From Rahnella ecdela (GTDB lineage Bacteria; Pseudomonadota; Gammaproteobacteria; Enterobacterales; Enterobacteriaceae), in assembly GCF_019049625.1 (NCBI RefSeq), contig NZ_JAFMOY010000111.1:21992-85991 (forward strand): a stretch of DNA of 64,000 nt, given 5' to 3'. Below the pieces are notes generated by a model. The model saw nothing but the letters and a program-made list of their open reading frames with translations, made no database searches and had not been told where the DNA came from. This document shows positions 27,802-36,141 of the stretch, one piece after another (position 1 is the stretch's first letter; the number at the start of each line of letters is the position of its first letter). The position numbers were made by a program, and so were the translations under genes.

Positions 27802-29388
27802 ATGATTAACAGTAACAGCGCACCGCTGGGTATGGCGGTCACCCCTCATCATCTGGCGAGCCAGAGTGCGCTTGCGGTATTGCGCGAAGGCGGCAATGCC
27901 ATTGAAGCGATGGTGGCTGCGGCCGCAACCATTGCCGTGGTCTATCCGCACATGAACGGGCTGGGCGGCGATGGCTTCTGGCTGATTGTGCCACCGCAGG
28001 GCAATCCTGTGGCGATAGATGCCAGCGGTGCGGCAGGTGCACTCGCCTCTCTCGATTTCTACGCGGGTGAAACTCATATTCCGCACCGTGGCCCGAAAGC
28101 GGCATTGACCGTCGCAGGCACTGTCGGCGGCTGGCAGGAAGCGCTGAATGTGTCGTCTGAATTTGGCGGCGAGCAAAAACCGCTTTCGCGCCTGCTTCGT
28201 GATGCCATCCGTTACGCTGCGGACGGCATTCCGGTGACGGCATCGCAGGAAGCGGCGACCCGCGCCAAGCAGCACGAACTAAAAGATTTCCGCACCTTTG
28301 CCGACGTTTTTCTGCCGAACGGGGAAGTCCCGCGCGCCGGTAATCGTTTCACCCAGCCGCAGCTGGCACAGACGTTATCCATGCTGTGCGAGGACGGGCT
28401 GAACAGTTTCTATCGGGGCGAGCTGGCCGGCAATATGGCCGCCGACATGGAAAAACTCGGTATGCCGGTGACCCGCGCCGATCTCGCCGCCTACAAGCCG
28501 CAGCGACGGGTACCGCTGCGCCTCAAACACAGCAAGGGCGAAATCTACAATCTGACACCGCCGACGCAGGGGCTGGTCTCACTGGCGATCCTCGGCCTGA
28601 CTGACCGTCTGCCACTGGAAACCATGGACGAAAGCGCCACTATTCACAGCATTGTCGAAGCCACCAAACTGGCGTTTGGCCTGCGCGACCGCTTCATTAC
28701 CGATCCACGTATGATGACGCAGGATGCACAGAGCCTGCTCGATCCGCAGTATCTCGACGCTCTCGCCACCCGAATCAAACCACACAGCGCCGCCGACTGG
28801 GGCAAAGGAAAAGGACCGGGCGATACCGTCTGGATGGGCGTGATGGACAGCAGCGGGCTGGCGGTGTCATTTATCCAGAGCATTTATCACGAGTTCGGCA
28901 GTGGCGTTGTGCTGCCGGGCAGCGGCGTGTTGTGGCAAAACCGCGGCGCGTCGTTCAGCCTCGACGCCAGCCATTTACTGGCGCTGGCACCGGGCAAACA
29001 ACCGTTCCATACGCTCAACCCCGCCGCCGCACGCTTATACGACGGGCGCACCATGGTTTACGGGTCGATGGGCGGCGACGGCCAGCCGCAAACACAGGCC
29101 GCGGTGTTTATCCGCCATGTGGTACAGGGACAGTCTTTGCAGCAGGCGATCAGCGGTCCGCGCTGGCTGCTGGGTCGTACCTGGGGAGAAAGTTCGGATT
29201 CACTGAAACTGGAAGGCCGTTTCGCCTATCCGACGCTGGCCGGACTGAGGCAGCGCGGTCACGACGTTGAACTGTTGCCGGATTTCAGCGAGGCCGTCGG
29301 CCATGCCGGAGCCATTATCCGCCACACCAACGGCATGTTTGAAGGTGCCTCCGACCCGCGCAGTAACGGCAGCGCCGCCGGATTTTAA
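27802..29388 (+). CDS. hpxW: Oxamate amidohydrolase (gamma-glutamyltransferase family)
   Basis: Ntn hydrolase of 528 residues; the Klebsiella orthologue hydrolyses oxamate to oxalate and ammonia. The proenzyme should self-cleave before T342 in GDTVWMGVMDSSGLAV, giving two subunits. NGLGGDGFWLIVPPQG, HEFGSGVVLPGSG and MGGDGQPQTQAAVF are family motifs. There is no signal peptide, unlike true gamma-glutamyltranspeptidases, which supports a cytosolic role. First gene of hpxWXYZ, preceded by AAGGA. Confidence 0.92.
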   Translation: MINSNSAPLGMAVTPHHLASQSALAVLREGGNAIEAMVAAAATIAVVYPHMNGLGGDGFWLIVPPQGNPVAIDASGAAGALASLDFYAGETHIPHRGPKAALTVAGTVGGWQEALNVSSEFGGEQKPLSRLLRDAIRYAADGIPVTASQEAATRAKQHELKDFRTFADVFLPNGEVPRAGNRFTQPQLAQTLSMLCEDGLNSFYRGELAGNMAADMEKLGMPVTRADLAAYKPQRRVPLRLKHSKGEIYNLTPPTQGLVSLAILGLTDRLPLETMDESATIHSIVEATKLAFGLRDRFITDPRMMTQDAQSLLDPQYLDALATRIKPHSAADWGKGKGPGDTVWMGVMDSSGLAVSFIQSIYHEFGSGVVLPGSGVLWQNRGASFSLDASHLLALAPGKQPFHTLNPAAARLYDGRTMVYGSMGGDGQPQTQAAVFIRHVVQGQSLQQAISGPRWLLGRTWGESSDSLKLEGRFAYPTLAGLRQRGHDVELLPDFSEAVGHAGAIIRHTNGMFEGASDPRSNGSAAGF

Positions 29389-29424
29389 TCAGACTTCGCT
29401 CATAAGCATTGATAAGGAAGCAGC

Positions 29425-29619
29425 ATGAAAAATACTCCCGCAGCGACCGACTGGGCCGCTTACATCCGCCAGATGGAATCCGTGCTGGCGCTGGAACTCG
29501 ACGACGGACGTCGTCAGGAATTGCTGGTGCAGTTCAGCCGTATCGCGCAAATGGCGCAACCGCTGATGGATTTACCGCTCGATTCGCGCCTGGAAATTGC
29601 CGGGGTGTATAGAGCATGA
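29425..29619 (+). CDS. hpxX: HpxX, small DUF4089 subunit
   Basis: A 64-residue helical protein of the AtzG-like DUF4089 family, typically a partner of an adjacent amidase of the AtzE type. It begins MKNTPAATDWAAYIRQMESV after AAGGA and ends DLPLDSRLEIAGVYRA. Its stop overlaps the hpxY start by 4 bp, consistent with a stoichiometric complex. In the hpx pathway it is thought to serve oxalurate breakdown together with HpxY. Confidence 0.9.
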   Translation: MKNTPAATDWAAYIRQMESVLALELDDGRRQELLVQFSRIAQMAQPLMDLPLDSRLEIAGVYRA

Positions 29620-31037
29620 AGAGTGTATCGCGCATGAAATCGTTTGATAGCTTTACCGTCAGTCAGTTACATCAGGCGATTGCGCAGGGTGAAATCTCAG
29701 CGACAGAAATTGCCAGCGCCACGCTCGACGCCGTTGAACAGGCCAATCCGGTCATCAACGCATATACGCATATCACCCGCGAACGCATGCTGAGTGAGGC
29801 CGCAAAAGTCGATAAAACCCGCGCCAGCGGGGCCGCACTCACGCCACTTGCGGGCATTCCTTATGCGGTGAAAAACCTGCTCGACGTGGCCGGTGAAGTG
29901 ACGCTGGCAGGTGCGAGTCTTAACAGCAGCAATGCCGCCGCCCACCACGATGCGTGGACGGTTTCCCGCCTCGCCGCACAGGGCGCGATGCTTTCCGGCA
30001 TGCTGAATATGGATGCTTACGCCTACGGTTTTACCACCGAAAACAGCCATTATGGCGCTACCCGTAACCCGCGGGATCTGGCGCGCGTCGCCGGAGGTTC
30101 CTCCGGCGGGTCAGCCGCTGCGGTCGCCGCTGGTCTGGTGCATTTCACCCTCGGCAGCGATACCAACGGTTCTATTCGCGTGCCTTCTTCGCTGAGCGGT
30201 ATTCTCGGCCTGAAACCGACTTTCGGGCGCATTTCACGTCGCGGCAGCCAGCCGTTTGTCGCGAGCCTCGATCACATCGGCCCGATGGCGCGGTGCAGCG
30301 AAGACCTTTCGCAGGTGTATGACGCGATCCAGGGCACGGATCCGCAGGATCATTTTCAGGCTGATAAGCCGGTTACCGCGACGTTTTCTCAGCTGGGTCG
30401 CGGTCAGCAAGGTTTACGTACTGCGGTGCTGGGCGGATATTTTTCTACCTGGTGCGACGACCACGCCAAAGCCGCCGTGCGCCAGATTGCGCAGGCGCTG
30501 GAGGCACAGGAAGAAGTTGAAATGCCGCAGGCCGAACTGGCGCGCTCAGCGGCGTTCATCATAAGTGCCTCTGAAGGCGGCAATCAGTATTTGCCAAAAT
30601 TGCGCAGCATCCCGCAGCTGTTCGAGCCGCTGTCGCGTGAGCGTTTACTTGCCGGCGCGATGATCCCGGCAGCGTGGTACGTGCAGGCGCAGCGTTTTCG
30701 CCAGCAATTTCAGGAACAAATCTTGCCCTTGTTTGATCACTGGGACATTCTGATTGCGCCCGCCACGCCTTGCCCGGCAACGCTGATTGGCCAGGACACG
30801 ATCAGAATTAGCGGTCAGGACCTGCCGACACGTGCCAATATGGGCATGCTGACGCAGCCGATTTCGTTCCTCGGTTTGCCGGTGGTGACGGTGCCGGTCA
30901 CGACATCGACCGGTCTGCCGATAGGATTACAACTGATTGCACCGCCGTGGCGCGAGGATCTGTGCCTGCGCGCAGCACGGGCGCTGGAGCTTCAGGGAAT
31001 AGTGAAAGTCAGCAGTTCTCCGGTGATGCCCGAGTAA
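29616..31037 (+). CDS. hpxY: AtzE-family amidase HpxY (oxalurate breakdown)
   Basis: A 473-residue amidase-signature hydrolase. The Ser-Ser-Lys triad is visible: Lys in PYAVKNLLD and serines in ARVAGGSSGGSAAAVAAGL with GSDTNGSIRVPSSLSG. The start at 29616 overlaps hpxX by ATGA; an internal ATG at 29634 (MKSFDSFTVSQ) is the alternative. Presumed to act on oxalurate, or an amide derived from it, with HpxX and HpxZ; the exact reaction is not proven by sequence. Confidence 0.9.
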   Translation: MKSVSRMKSFDSFTVSQLHQAIAQGEISATEIASATLDAVEQANPVINAYTHITRERMLSEAAKVDKTRASGAALTPLAGIPYAVKNLLDVAGEVTLAGASLNSSNAAAHHDAWTVSRLAAQGAMLSGMLNMDAYAYGFTTENSHYGATRNPRDLARVAGGSSGGSAAAVAAGLVHFTLGSDTNGSIRVPSSLSGILGLKPTFGRISRRGSQPFVASLDHIGPMARCSEDLSQVYDAIQGTDPQDHFQADKPVTATFSQLGRGQQGLRTAVLGGYFSTWCDDHAKAAVRQIAQALEAQEEVEMPQAELARSAAFIISASEGGNQYLPKLRSIPQLFEPLSRERLLAGAMIPAAWYVQAQRFRQQFQEQILPLFDHWDILIAPATPCPATLIGQDTIRISGQDLPTRANMGMLTQPISFLGLPVVTVPVTTSTGLPIGLQLIAPPWREDLCLRAARALELQGIVKVSSSPVMPE

Positions 31038-31091
31038 TAACCTGCATCGCCGTTTTTCAGGGTGAAGTAAAAAGAGTAAAGAGACGAAATC

Positions 31092-31475
31092 ATGAAAACT
31101 GAACATATCGACCGCCCGGCGATCCTTGCCGAAATGAATGCGGCGTTTTATCGCTATGAACAGGCGCTTATCACCAATGATACCGCCGTCCTCGACGAAC
31201 TGTTCTGGCATGACCCGCGTACCGTACGCTATGGCGCGGGAGAAAATCTTTACGGCATTGAAGCCATCCGCGCATTCCGCTCCGCACGATCGTCCCAGGG
31301 GTTAGACCGGGAATTGGTCAACACCACTATCACAACGTTTGGCGATGACATGGCGGTGGCCAGCACGGAATTTCGTCGTGAAGGGACCGATAAAATCGGG
31401 CGTCAGCAGCAGACGTGGGTGAAGATGGCGAGCGGATGGAAGATAGTGGCGGCGCATGTGAGTCTGATGGTTTGA
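31092..31475 (+). CDS. hpxZ: Oxalurate catabolism protein HpxZ (SnoaL/NTF2-like)
   Basis: A 127-residue AtzH-like protein with an NTF2-like fold. It contains AILAEMNAAFYRYEQALI, DELFWHDPRTVRYGAGE and TWVKMASGWKIVAAHVS. AAGAG precedes the ATG. It closes hpxWXYZ, 54 bp after hpxY. Family members are linked genetically to AtzE-type amidases; an independent catalytic role is uncertain. Confidence 0.9.
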   Translation: MKTEHIDRPAILAEMNAAFYRYEQALITNDTAVLDELFWHDPRTVRYGAGENLYGIEAIRAFRSARSSQGLDRELVNTTITTFGDDMAVASTEFRREGTDKIGRQQQTWVKMASGWKIVAAHVSLMV

Positions 31476-31498
31476 CCGAACCATCGGGCGATTCAGAC

Positions 31499-31570
31499 AT
31501 CTTGCCGAACGGAGCGGCCTGAAGACCCAAGGCTTCAGGACCGAGAGAGGGAACCGCACAGCGGCAAGAT
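31499..31570. repeat. Nested inverted repeat between hpxZ and hpxB
   Basis: Outer arms ATCTTGCCG (31499-31507) and CGGCAAGAT (31562-31570) enclose an inner hairpin CCTGAAG - ACCCAAGG - CTTCAGG. The element follows hpxZ by 23 bp and precedes the separate three-hairpin repeat. It could act as a bidirectional terminator or RNA-stabilising element; no second copy was seen in the window. Confidence 0.65.
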
Positions 31571-31609
31571 TTCCAGCCTGTCACGGTGATACCTGAAACA
31601 TATTATCTA

Positions 31610-31721
31610 GCGATAGCGCGCAGTGAAAAAGCGCGGGAGTCCAGAGGGCGCGCGCTTATGCGTCCTCTGGGCCAGTTTGGGCGGCGAGCCCAAGGTCTTG
31701 ATCTTGGTTTTGAACTTAAAG
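31610..31721. repeat. Three-hairpin dispersed repeat, copy B
   Basis: Homologous to 12430-12538 over its whole length: GCGATAGCGCGCAGTGAAAA, GCGCGGGAGTCCAGAGG, CCTCTGG, TTGGGCGGCGAGCCCA, and a tail ending in TTTTGAACTTAAAG. The central stem CCAGAGG..CCTCTGG (31641-31670) is kept while the apical bases differ from copy A. Like copy A it lies between convergent genes and reaches the stop codon of the minus-strand one (hpxB). Confidence 0.75.
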
Positions 31722-32663
31722 TCCCGGAGCAGGATGCTCTTTAACCCAGTGCTCAGCAATTTCCTGCCGCTTACACACCCACACGCGATCATGCGATTCC
31801 ACGTAATCGAGAAACCGCTGTAAAGCGCGAAATCTCCCGGGACGGCCAAGGATCCGACAATGCATCCCGATCGACATCATTTTCGGTGAGGTTTCACCTT
31901 CTTCATACAACACGTCAAACGTATCTTTCAGATAGGTGTAGAACTGCTCGCCGGTGTTAAAACCCTGCGGTGACGCAAATCGCATGTCGTTGGTTTCGAG
32001 TGTGTACGGGATCACCAGATGTTGTTTTGTCTCGCCATTTTCCAGTTTTACCGGCGTCCAGAACGGCAGGTCATCGCCGTAATAATCGCTGTCATACTGG
32101 AATCCGCCCGACTCAGCCACCAGCTGACGGGTGTTCGGGCTGTCGCGCCCGGTGTACCAGCCGGTTGGCGCTTTGCCGAACAAATCACGCAGCACGGTAA
32201 CGGCTTTTTGCATGTGCTGCGCTTCTTCGGCTTTGCTCATGTGCTGATAGTGGATCCAGCGCCAGCCGTGGCTGACGACGTCGTAATCCGCCGCTTTGAT
32301 CGCGCTGACGATTTCGGAATTTCGCGCCAGCGCCATCGCCACGCCGAAAACGGTCAGTGGCAGTCCACGTTTTTGAAATTCATGATGAATGCGCCAGAAA
32401 CCCGCGCGGGAGCCGTATTCGTAAAGGGAATCCATCGACATGTGGCGGTCGGGGAAACTGGCGGCACCGATGATGTCAGACAGAAATTGTTCGGAACCGG
32501 CATCGCCATGCAACACGTTATTTTCTGCACCCTCTTCGTAATTGAGGACAAACTGCACCGCTATGCGGGCATTGCCCGGCCAGTTGGCATGCGGCGGGCG
32601 TCCGGCGTAACCGATTAAGTCTCGCGGATAAGCATCAGTAAAACCGTACTCGAAATCAGACAT
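31716..32663 (-). CDS. hpxB: Allantoinase, PuuE type (HpxB)
   Basis: Hydrolyses (S)-allantoin to allantoate. The 315-residue product belongs to the polysaccharide-deacetylase-like allantoinase family, distinct from the metal amidohydrolase allantoinase AllB. Features are YGFTDAYPRDLIGYAGRPP, NYEEGAENNVLHGD, GFWRIHHEFQKRGLPLTVFG, VVSHGWRWIHYQ and GWYTGRDSPNTRQL. It overlaps hpxA by 8 bp and is last in hpxSAB. Its stop codon lies within the three-hairpin repeat. Confidence 0.94.
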   Translation of the reverse strand: MSDFEYGFTDAYPRDLIGYAGRPPHANWPGNARIAVQFVLNYEEGAENNVLHGDAGSEQFLSDIIGAASFPDRHMSMDSLYEYGSRAGFWRIHHEFQKRGLPLTVFGVAMALARNSEIVSAIKAADYDVVSHGWRWIHYQHMSKAEEAQHMQKAVTVLRDLFGKAPTGWYTGRDSPNTRQLVAESGGFQYDSDYYGDDLPFWTPVKLENGETKQHLVIPYTLETNDMRFASPQGFNTGEQFYTYLKDTFDVLYEEGETSPKMMSIGMHCRILGRPGRFRALQRFLDYVESHDRVWVCKRQEIAEHWVKEHPAPGL

Positions 32664-33414
32664 AGTGTTCTCTCAGATTCAGTCCGGCAAAACGGCCAGA
32701 CAAAGGTTTTTCCAGCGGATAATCCAGATCACCGTGTTTACTGGTCGTCAGGCGCAAGGACGCCAGTGATTCGACCATTTTGACCGCCGCGCTGACGCCG
32801 TCGATCACCGGTATATTCAGCTCAAGCGTCAGTTCCTGCGCCAAATCGGCCATTCCGCCGCAACCGAGCACAATCGCCCCGCTGCCGTCGGATTTTTTTG
32901 CCGCGATACACTGTTCACGCACTTTTTGTTGTGCCAGCCCGCTGCCGTCTTCCAGCGATAACACTGGCAGATCAATGGCGTGCAGAGCCGCGCAATGGCG
33001 CTCAAATCCATACTGATGCAGCAGATGCCGGGCGATAGTCAGCGTGCGTGGCAGCGTCGTGACAATAGAGAATCGCGTCGCCAGCATCGTTGCCAGATGC
33101 ATCGCCGCTTCGGCAATACCTATGACCGGCGCACGCGCCAGCTCACGGGCAGCCAGTAATCCGGGATCACCGAAACAGGCAATAATGTGCCCGTCGACAC
33201 CCGCATCGCGCCCCGCTTTTATCTGCTGCAACACGCCAAGCGTTGCAACCGCTTCGTCGAAATGTCCTTCAATGGATGGCGCGCCTTCTTCAGGGCAGAC
33301 CGCCAGAATTTGTGTCTCCGGCGCAGCCACTGAACGGGCGGTTTGCGCCATCACTTCGGTCATCGCCAGGCTGGTATTGGGATTAATCAGTTGTATACAA
33401 AGTGGATTCGCCAT
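32656..33414 (-). CDS. hpxA: Allantoin (hydantoin) racemase, Asp/Glu racemase family
   Basis: Interconverts allantoin enantiomers so that the allantoinase can use both. The 252-residue product shows LINPNTSLAMTEVM and EGAPSIEGHFDEA. The two catalytic cysteines lie in IIACFGDPGLLAA and IVLGCGGMADLA. Member of hpxSAB, overlapping both neighbours. A perfect TTGTATACAA palindrome, like those in the hpxS-hpxC promoter region, lies in its fifth to ninth codons (33391-33400). Confidence 0.92.
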   Translation of the reverse strand: MANPLCIQLINPNTSLAMTEVMAQTARSVAAPETQILAVCPEEGAPSIEGHFDEAVATLGVLQQIKAGRDAGVDGHIIACFGDPGLLAARELARAPVIGIAEAAMHLATMLATRFSIVTTLPRTLTIARHLLHQYGFERHCAALHAIDLPVLSLEDGSGLAQQKVREQCIAAKKSDGSGAIVLGCGGMADLAQELTLELNIPVIDGVSAAVKMVESLASLRLTTSKHGDLDYPLEKPLSGRFAGLNLREHYV

Positions 33415-34148
33415 CAGTCGGAGTCCTTTTCTGTAACCGGCATCTGCGCGGCAAAAATCTGCGCGAAATCGGGCATTGGCCCTTTGTTTTGCTCAAAGCG
33501 CAGGCTGGCGACGATGCTGTCAAAATGCTGCGCCATGCTGTCGGACAACGCTGCGGTATCGCGTTTTTTCAGCAACTCCAGCAGATCGTCATGATCACGA
33601 CAACGGCACCCTTGCTGCCACGGTGCGCCCCAGGCGGCAATCGCCAGTGAAGAACGTAGTGTCAGCAGAGAAACGGATTCGGTCAGAACTTTGTTGCCGG
33701 AAATGGCCTGAAGCTGAACGTGAAAAGCGGCAGACAGACGGATTGCCGCAGCGCCGTCACGATCGTCATGGGCACGCTTTTCTTCCTGCACCAGTTTCTT
33801 CAGCGCCACCAGATGTGTGGACTGACAACGGTCAATCACCTGCGGCAGGTTGGCGCATTCCAGAATTTTACGGGTCGCGAAAACATCGCGGGCCTCAGCC
33901 GCATCCGGCGCGGTCACATGCGCACCACGCTTGGGCAATATTGTCACAAGTTGCACTGCGGCAAGGCGCTGTAACACCCGGCGGATACCCGTGCGACTGA
34001 CAGAGAACACTTCCGCCAGCGCTTCTTCGGGTAATTTACTGCCGGGTAAAAGCTGGTGCTCAACAATAGCCTTCACCAGCGCGTTATAAATGTGGTCGTC
34101 CTTATCCTCGGTAAAATAGGCCGTATTCAGCCCGCTCCAACTGGTCAT
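33414..34148 (-). CDS. hpxS: GntR-family regulator HpxS (FCD subfamily)
   Basis: A 244-residue regulator. The winged helix is at residues 15-85 (ALVKAIVEHQLLPGSKL, LAEVFSVSRTGIRRVLQRLA), followed by a helical FCD ligand-binding domain (FATRKILECANLPQVID, AAFHVQLQAISGNKVL). First gene of hpxSAB and divergent from hpxC. The intergenic region contains three GTATAC palindromes, the kind of site used by this subfamily. Allantoin or a product is the likely effector. Confidence 0.9.
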   Translation of the reverse strand: MTSWSGLNTAYFTEDKDDHIYNALVKAIVEHQLLPGSKLPEEALAEVFSVSRTGIRRVLQRLAAVQLVTILPKRGAHVTAPDAAEARDVFATRKILECANLPQVIDRCQSTHLVALKKLVQEEKRAHDDRDGAAAIRLSAAFHVQLQAISGNKVLTESVSLLTLRSSLAIAAWGAPWQQGCRCRDHDDLLELLKKRDTAALSDSMAQHFDSIVASLRFEQNKGPMPDFAQIFAAQMPVTEKDSD

Positions 34149-34160
34149 TGCTGTTACTCC

Positions 34161-34213
34161 GTATACCGTTTTGTGTATTTATCGTATACCTGAAATAGAT
34201 TTTTTGTATACAA
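34161..34213. promoter_or_regulatory. Triple GTATAC operator region between hpxS and hpxC
   Basis: GTATAC occurs at 34161-34166, 34184-34189 and 34206-34211, spaced 23 and 22 bp, about two helical turns. The last is embedded in the perfect palindrome TTGTATACAA (34204-34213). Such palindromes are characteristic of GntR/FCD regulators, so HpxS binding is the natural reading. A fourth TTGTATACAA lies inside hpxA at 33391-33400. Confidence 0.72.
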
Positions 34214-34325
34214 GAAGTGAAGTTTGGCCTGATTCATGCAGTGTTCCCGTGACTGCTTTTTAACTTTGGGCAGCCGGTATCCGGCTTCCGACTTTCACAT
34301 GTTGTTTATGACAGGAGCACGATTT

Positions 34326-35828
34326 ATGCCAAATCAGGAAATCACCTCCGCCACGGCGTCTTCCGAACAGGGCGCCGGGATCATCAAACCTTATTACAGC
34401 CCGCGGCTGTGTAATGATGACTTAGCGCCTACCCGAGACCAAAACTGGAGCTGGTACAACATATTTTCTTTCTGGATGTCCGATGTGCACAGCATGGGCG
34501 GCTACGTAATGGCCGCGAGTTTCTTTACGCTCGGCCTGACCAGCTGGCAGGTACTGCTGTGTTTATTGTGCGGAATTTGTATCGTGCAGATTTGTGCCAA
34601 TCTGGTGGCGAAACCAAGCCAGCAGGCTGGCGTGCCTTACGCGGTGATTTGCCGTCAGGCATTTGGCGTGTTCGGAGCGAATATTCCGGCGGTGATCCGC
34701 GGGCTGATCGCCTTCGCGTGGTACGGCATTCAGACCTATCTGGCGGCCAGCGCGTTAATGCTGGTGCTGCTCAAATTCTTTCCTTCCCTGACGCCGCTGA
34801 CCGTGCCGCACTGGCTGGGCCTTTCAGCCCTCGGCTGGATTTGTTTCGGTATCATGTGGGTCTTGCAGGCGATGGTATTCTGGCACGGGATGAGCGCGAT
34901 TAAGCGTTTCATCGATGTGGCGGGTCCGGCGGTGTATGTCGTCATGCTGATGCTGGCGGGCTGGATTTTGTATAAAACCGGGCTAAGCAATATCTCCTTT
35001 ACGCTTTCGACCAAAACCCTGACCGTCGGCCAGCAAGGCTGGGAAATGCTGACCGCCACGGCGCTGGTGGTGTCTTATTTCTCCGGTCCGCTGCTCAACT
35101 TCGGCGACTTCTCCCGTTACGGTAAGAGCATGAGCGAAATCCGTCGCGGTAACCGCTGGGGCCTGCCGTTTAACTTCCTGCTTTTCTCGATTGTGACCGT
35201 AGTGATTGTTTCCGGTACACAATCGCTGTTCGGCCAGATGATTACCGATCCTATCGAAACCGTCAGCCGCGTGGGCAACAGCGTGGCGGTGGCGCTCGGC
35301 TTGCTGACCATGATCATCGCCACCATCGGTATCAATATCGTGGCGAACTTCGTGTCACCGGCGTTCGACTTCTCTAACTGTTCACCGCAAAAAATCAGTT
35401 TCCGCACTGGCGGAATGATTGCCGCCGTCGGTTCTGTGCTGCTGACGCCGTGGAACCTGTTCCAGTCACCGGAAATTATCCACTACACGCTGGACGTGCT
35501 GGGGTCATTTATCGGGCCGTTGTTCGGGATTTTGCTGGCGGATTATTATCTCATCAAACGTGGTCATATGGATGTAGATGCGCTGTTTAATGCCACGCCT
35601 TCCGGTCGTTACTGGTACCGCAACGGATTTAACCCGAAAGCGATTGCCGCCCTGGTGCCGGCGGTGGTGATTGGTCTGGTGATAAGCTTTACGCCGGGCC
35701 TGCATCAGGTGGCGAACTTCAGCTGGTTTATCGGTGCATTCCTGGCTGGCGGTTTCTATCGTTACATCGCCCGTCATGATCGCGCGACCAGCGGCGCAAT
35801 CGGCTATATGAAAACCGAAGCGGAATAA
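34326..35828 (+). CDS. hpxC: NCS1-family allantoin permease
   Basis: A 500-residue inner-membrane transporter with about 12 membrane spans. The start at 34326 (MPNQEITSATASSEQ) follows AGGAG at 9 bp; a longer frame to 34236 is rejected. NCS1 signatures include DLAPTRDQNWSWYNIFSFWMSDVHSMGGY and NFGDFSRYGKSMSEIRRGNRWGLP, with the cation/substrate segment NIVANFVSPAFDFSN. Divergent from hpxS, as in the Klebsiella hpxSAB-hpxC arrangement, and expected to import allantoin. Confidence 0.92.
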   Translation: MPNQEITSATASSEQGAGIIKPYYSPRLCNDDLAPTRDQNWSWYNIFSFWMSDVHSMGGYVMAASFFTLGLTSWQVLLCLLCGICIVQICANLVAKPSQQAGVPYAVICRQAFGVFGANIPAVIRGLIAFAWYGIQTYLAASALMLVLLKFFPSLTPLTVPHWLGLSALGWICFGIMWVLQAMVFWHGMSAIKRFIDVAGPAVYVVMLMLAGWILYKTGLSNISFTLSTKTLTVGQQGWEMLTATALVVSYFSGPLLNFGDFSRYGKSMSEIRRGNRWGLPFNFLLFSIVTVVIVSGTQSLFGQMITDPIETVSRVGNSVAVALGLLTMIIATIGINIVANFVSPAFDFSNCSPQKISFRTGGMIAAVGSVLLTPWNLFQSPEIIHYTLDVLGSFIGPLFGILLADYYLIKRGHMDVDALFNATPSGRYWYRNGFNPKAIAALVPAVVIGLVISFTPGLHQVANFSWFIGAFLAGGFYRYIARHDRATSGAIGYMKTEAE

Positions 35829-35873
35829 CAGACGGTTAAAAGGAAGAAAAATAGCCAGGATGGCTGAAACGAC

Positions 35874-35905
35874 GAAGCCCTGAGTGATTTCTCACTCAGG
35901 GCTTC
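35874..35905 (-). terminator. Terminator between hpxC and tRNA-Asp
   Basis: GAAGCCCTGAGTGA - TTTC - TCACTCAGGGCTTC, a perfect 14-bp stem 8 bp past the tRNA 3' end and 45 bp past hpxC. No strong T run follows on either strand, but the stem can serve both converging transcripts. Confidence 0.75.
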
Positions 35906-35912
35906 TGAATAG

Positions 35913-35989
35913 TGGCGGAACGGACGGGGCTCGAACCCGCGACCCCCTGCGTGACAGGCAGGTATTCTAACCAACTGAACTACCGCTCC
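35913..35989 (-). tRNA. aspV: tRNA-Asp (GTC), aspV position
   Basis: A 77-base gene including the encoded CCA. Acceptor GGAGCGG pairs with CCGTTCC (one G-T). The anticodon loop CTGTCAC gives GTC in a CCTGC/GCAGG stem, and the T arm is GCGGG-TTCGAGC-CCCGT. It lies next to dnaQ as aspV does in E. coli and is identical to the second copy at 63874-63950. Confidence 0.98.
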
Positions 35990-36018
35990 GCGTTTTGTTC
36001 TGGTTAAGAACGGAGCGG

Positions 36019-36047
36019 ATATTAAGGAATGCCCGCCCTTACGTCAA
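36019..36047 (-). promoter_or_regulatory. Promoter of tRNA-Asp (aspV)
   Basis: On the minus strand TTGACG (36047-36042), a 17-bp spacer, then TAATAT (36024-36019). The GC-rich discriminator CCGCTCCG (36018-36011) that follows is typical of stringently controlled stable-RNA promoters. It lies about 30 bp upstream of the tRNA 5' end. Confidence 0.85.
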
Positions 36048-36141
36048 TGCTTTTCCTGAGATTTTCAATCAACTGCACAGTTTTCCCGCAGAATGGATGT
36101 TTTCAAAACAACAGTTTCAAACCACGCCGAAGAAACGGAAC

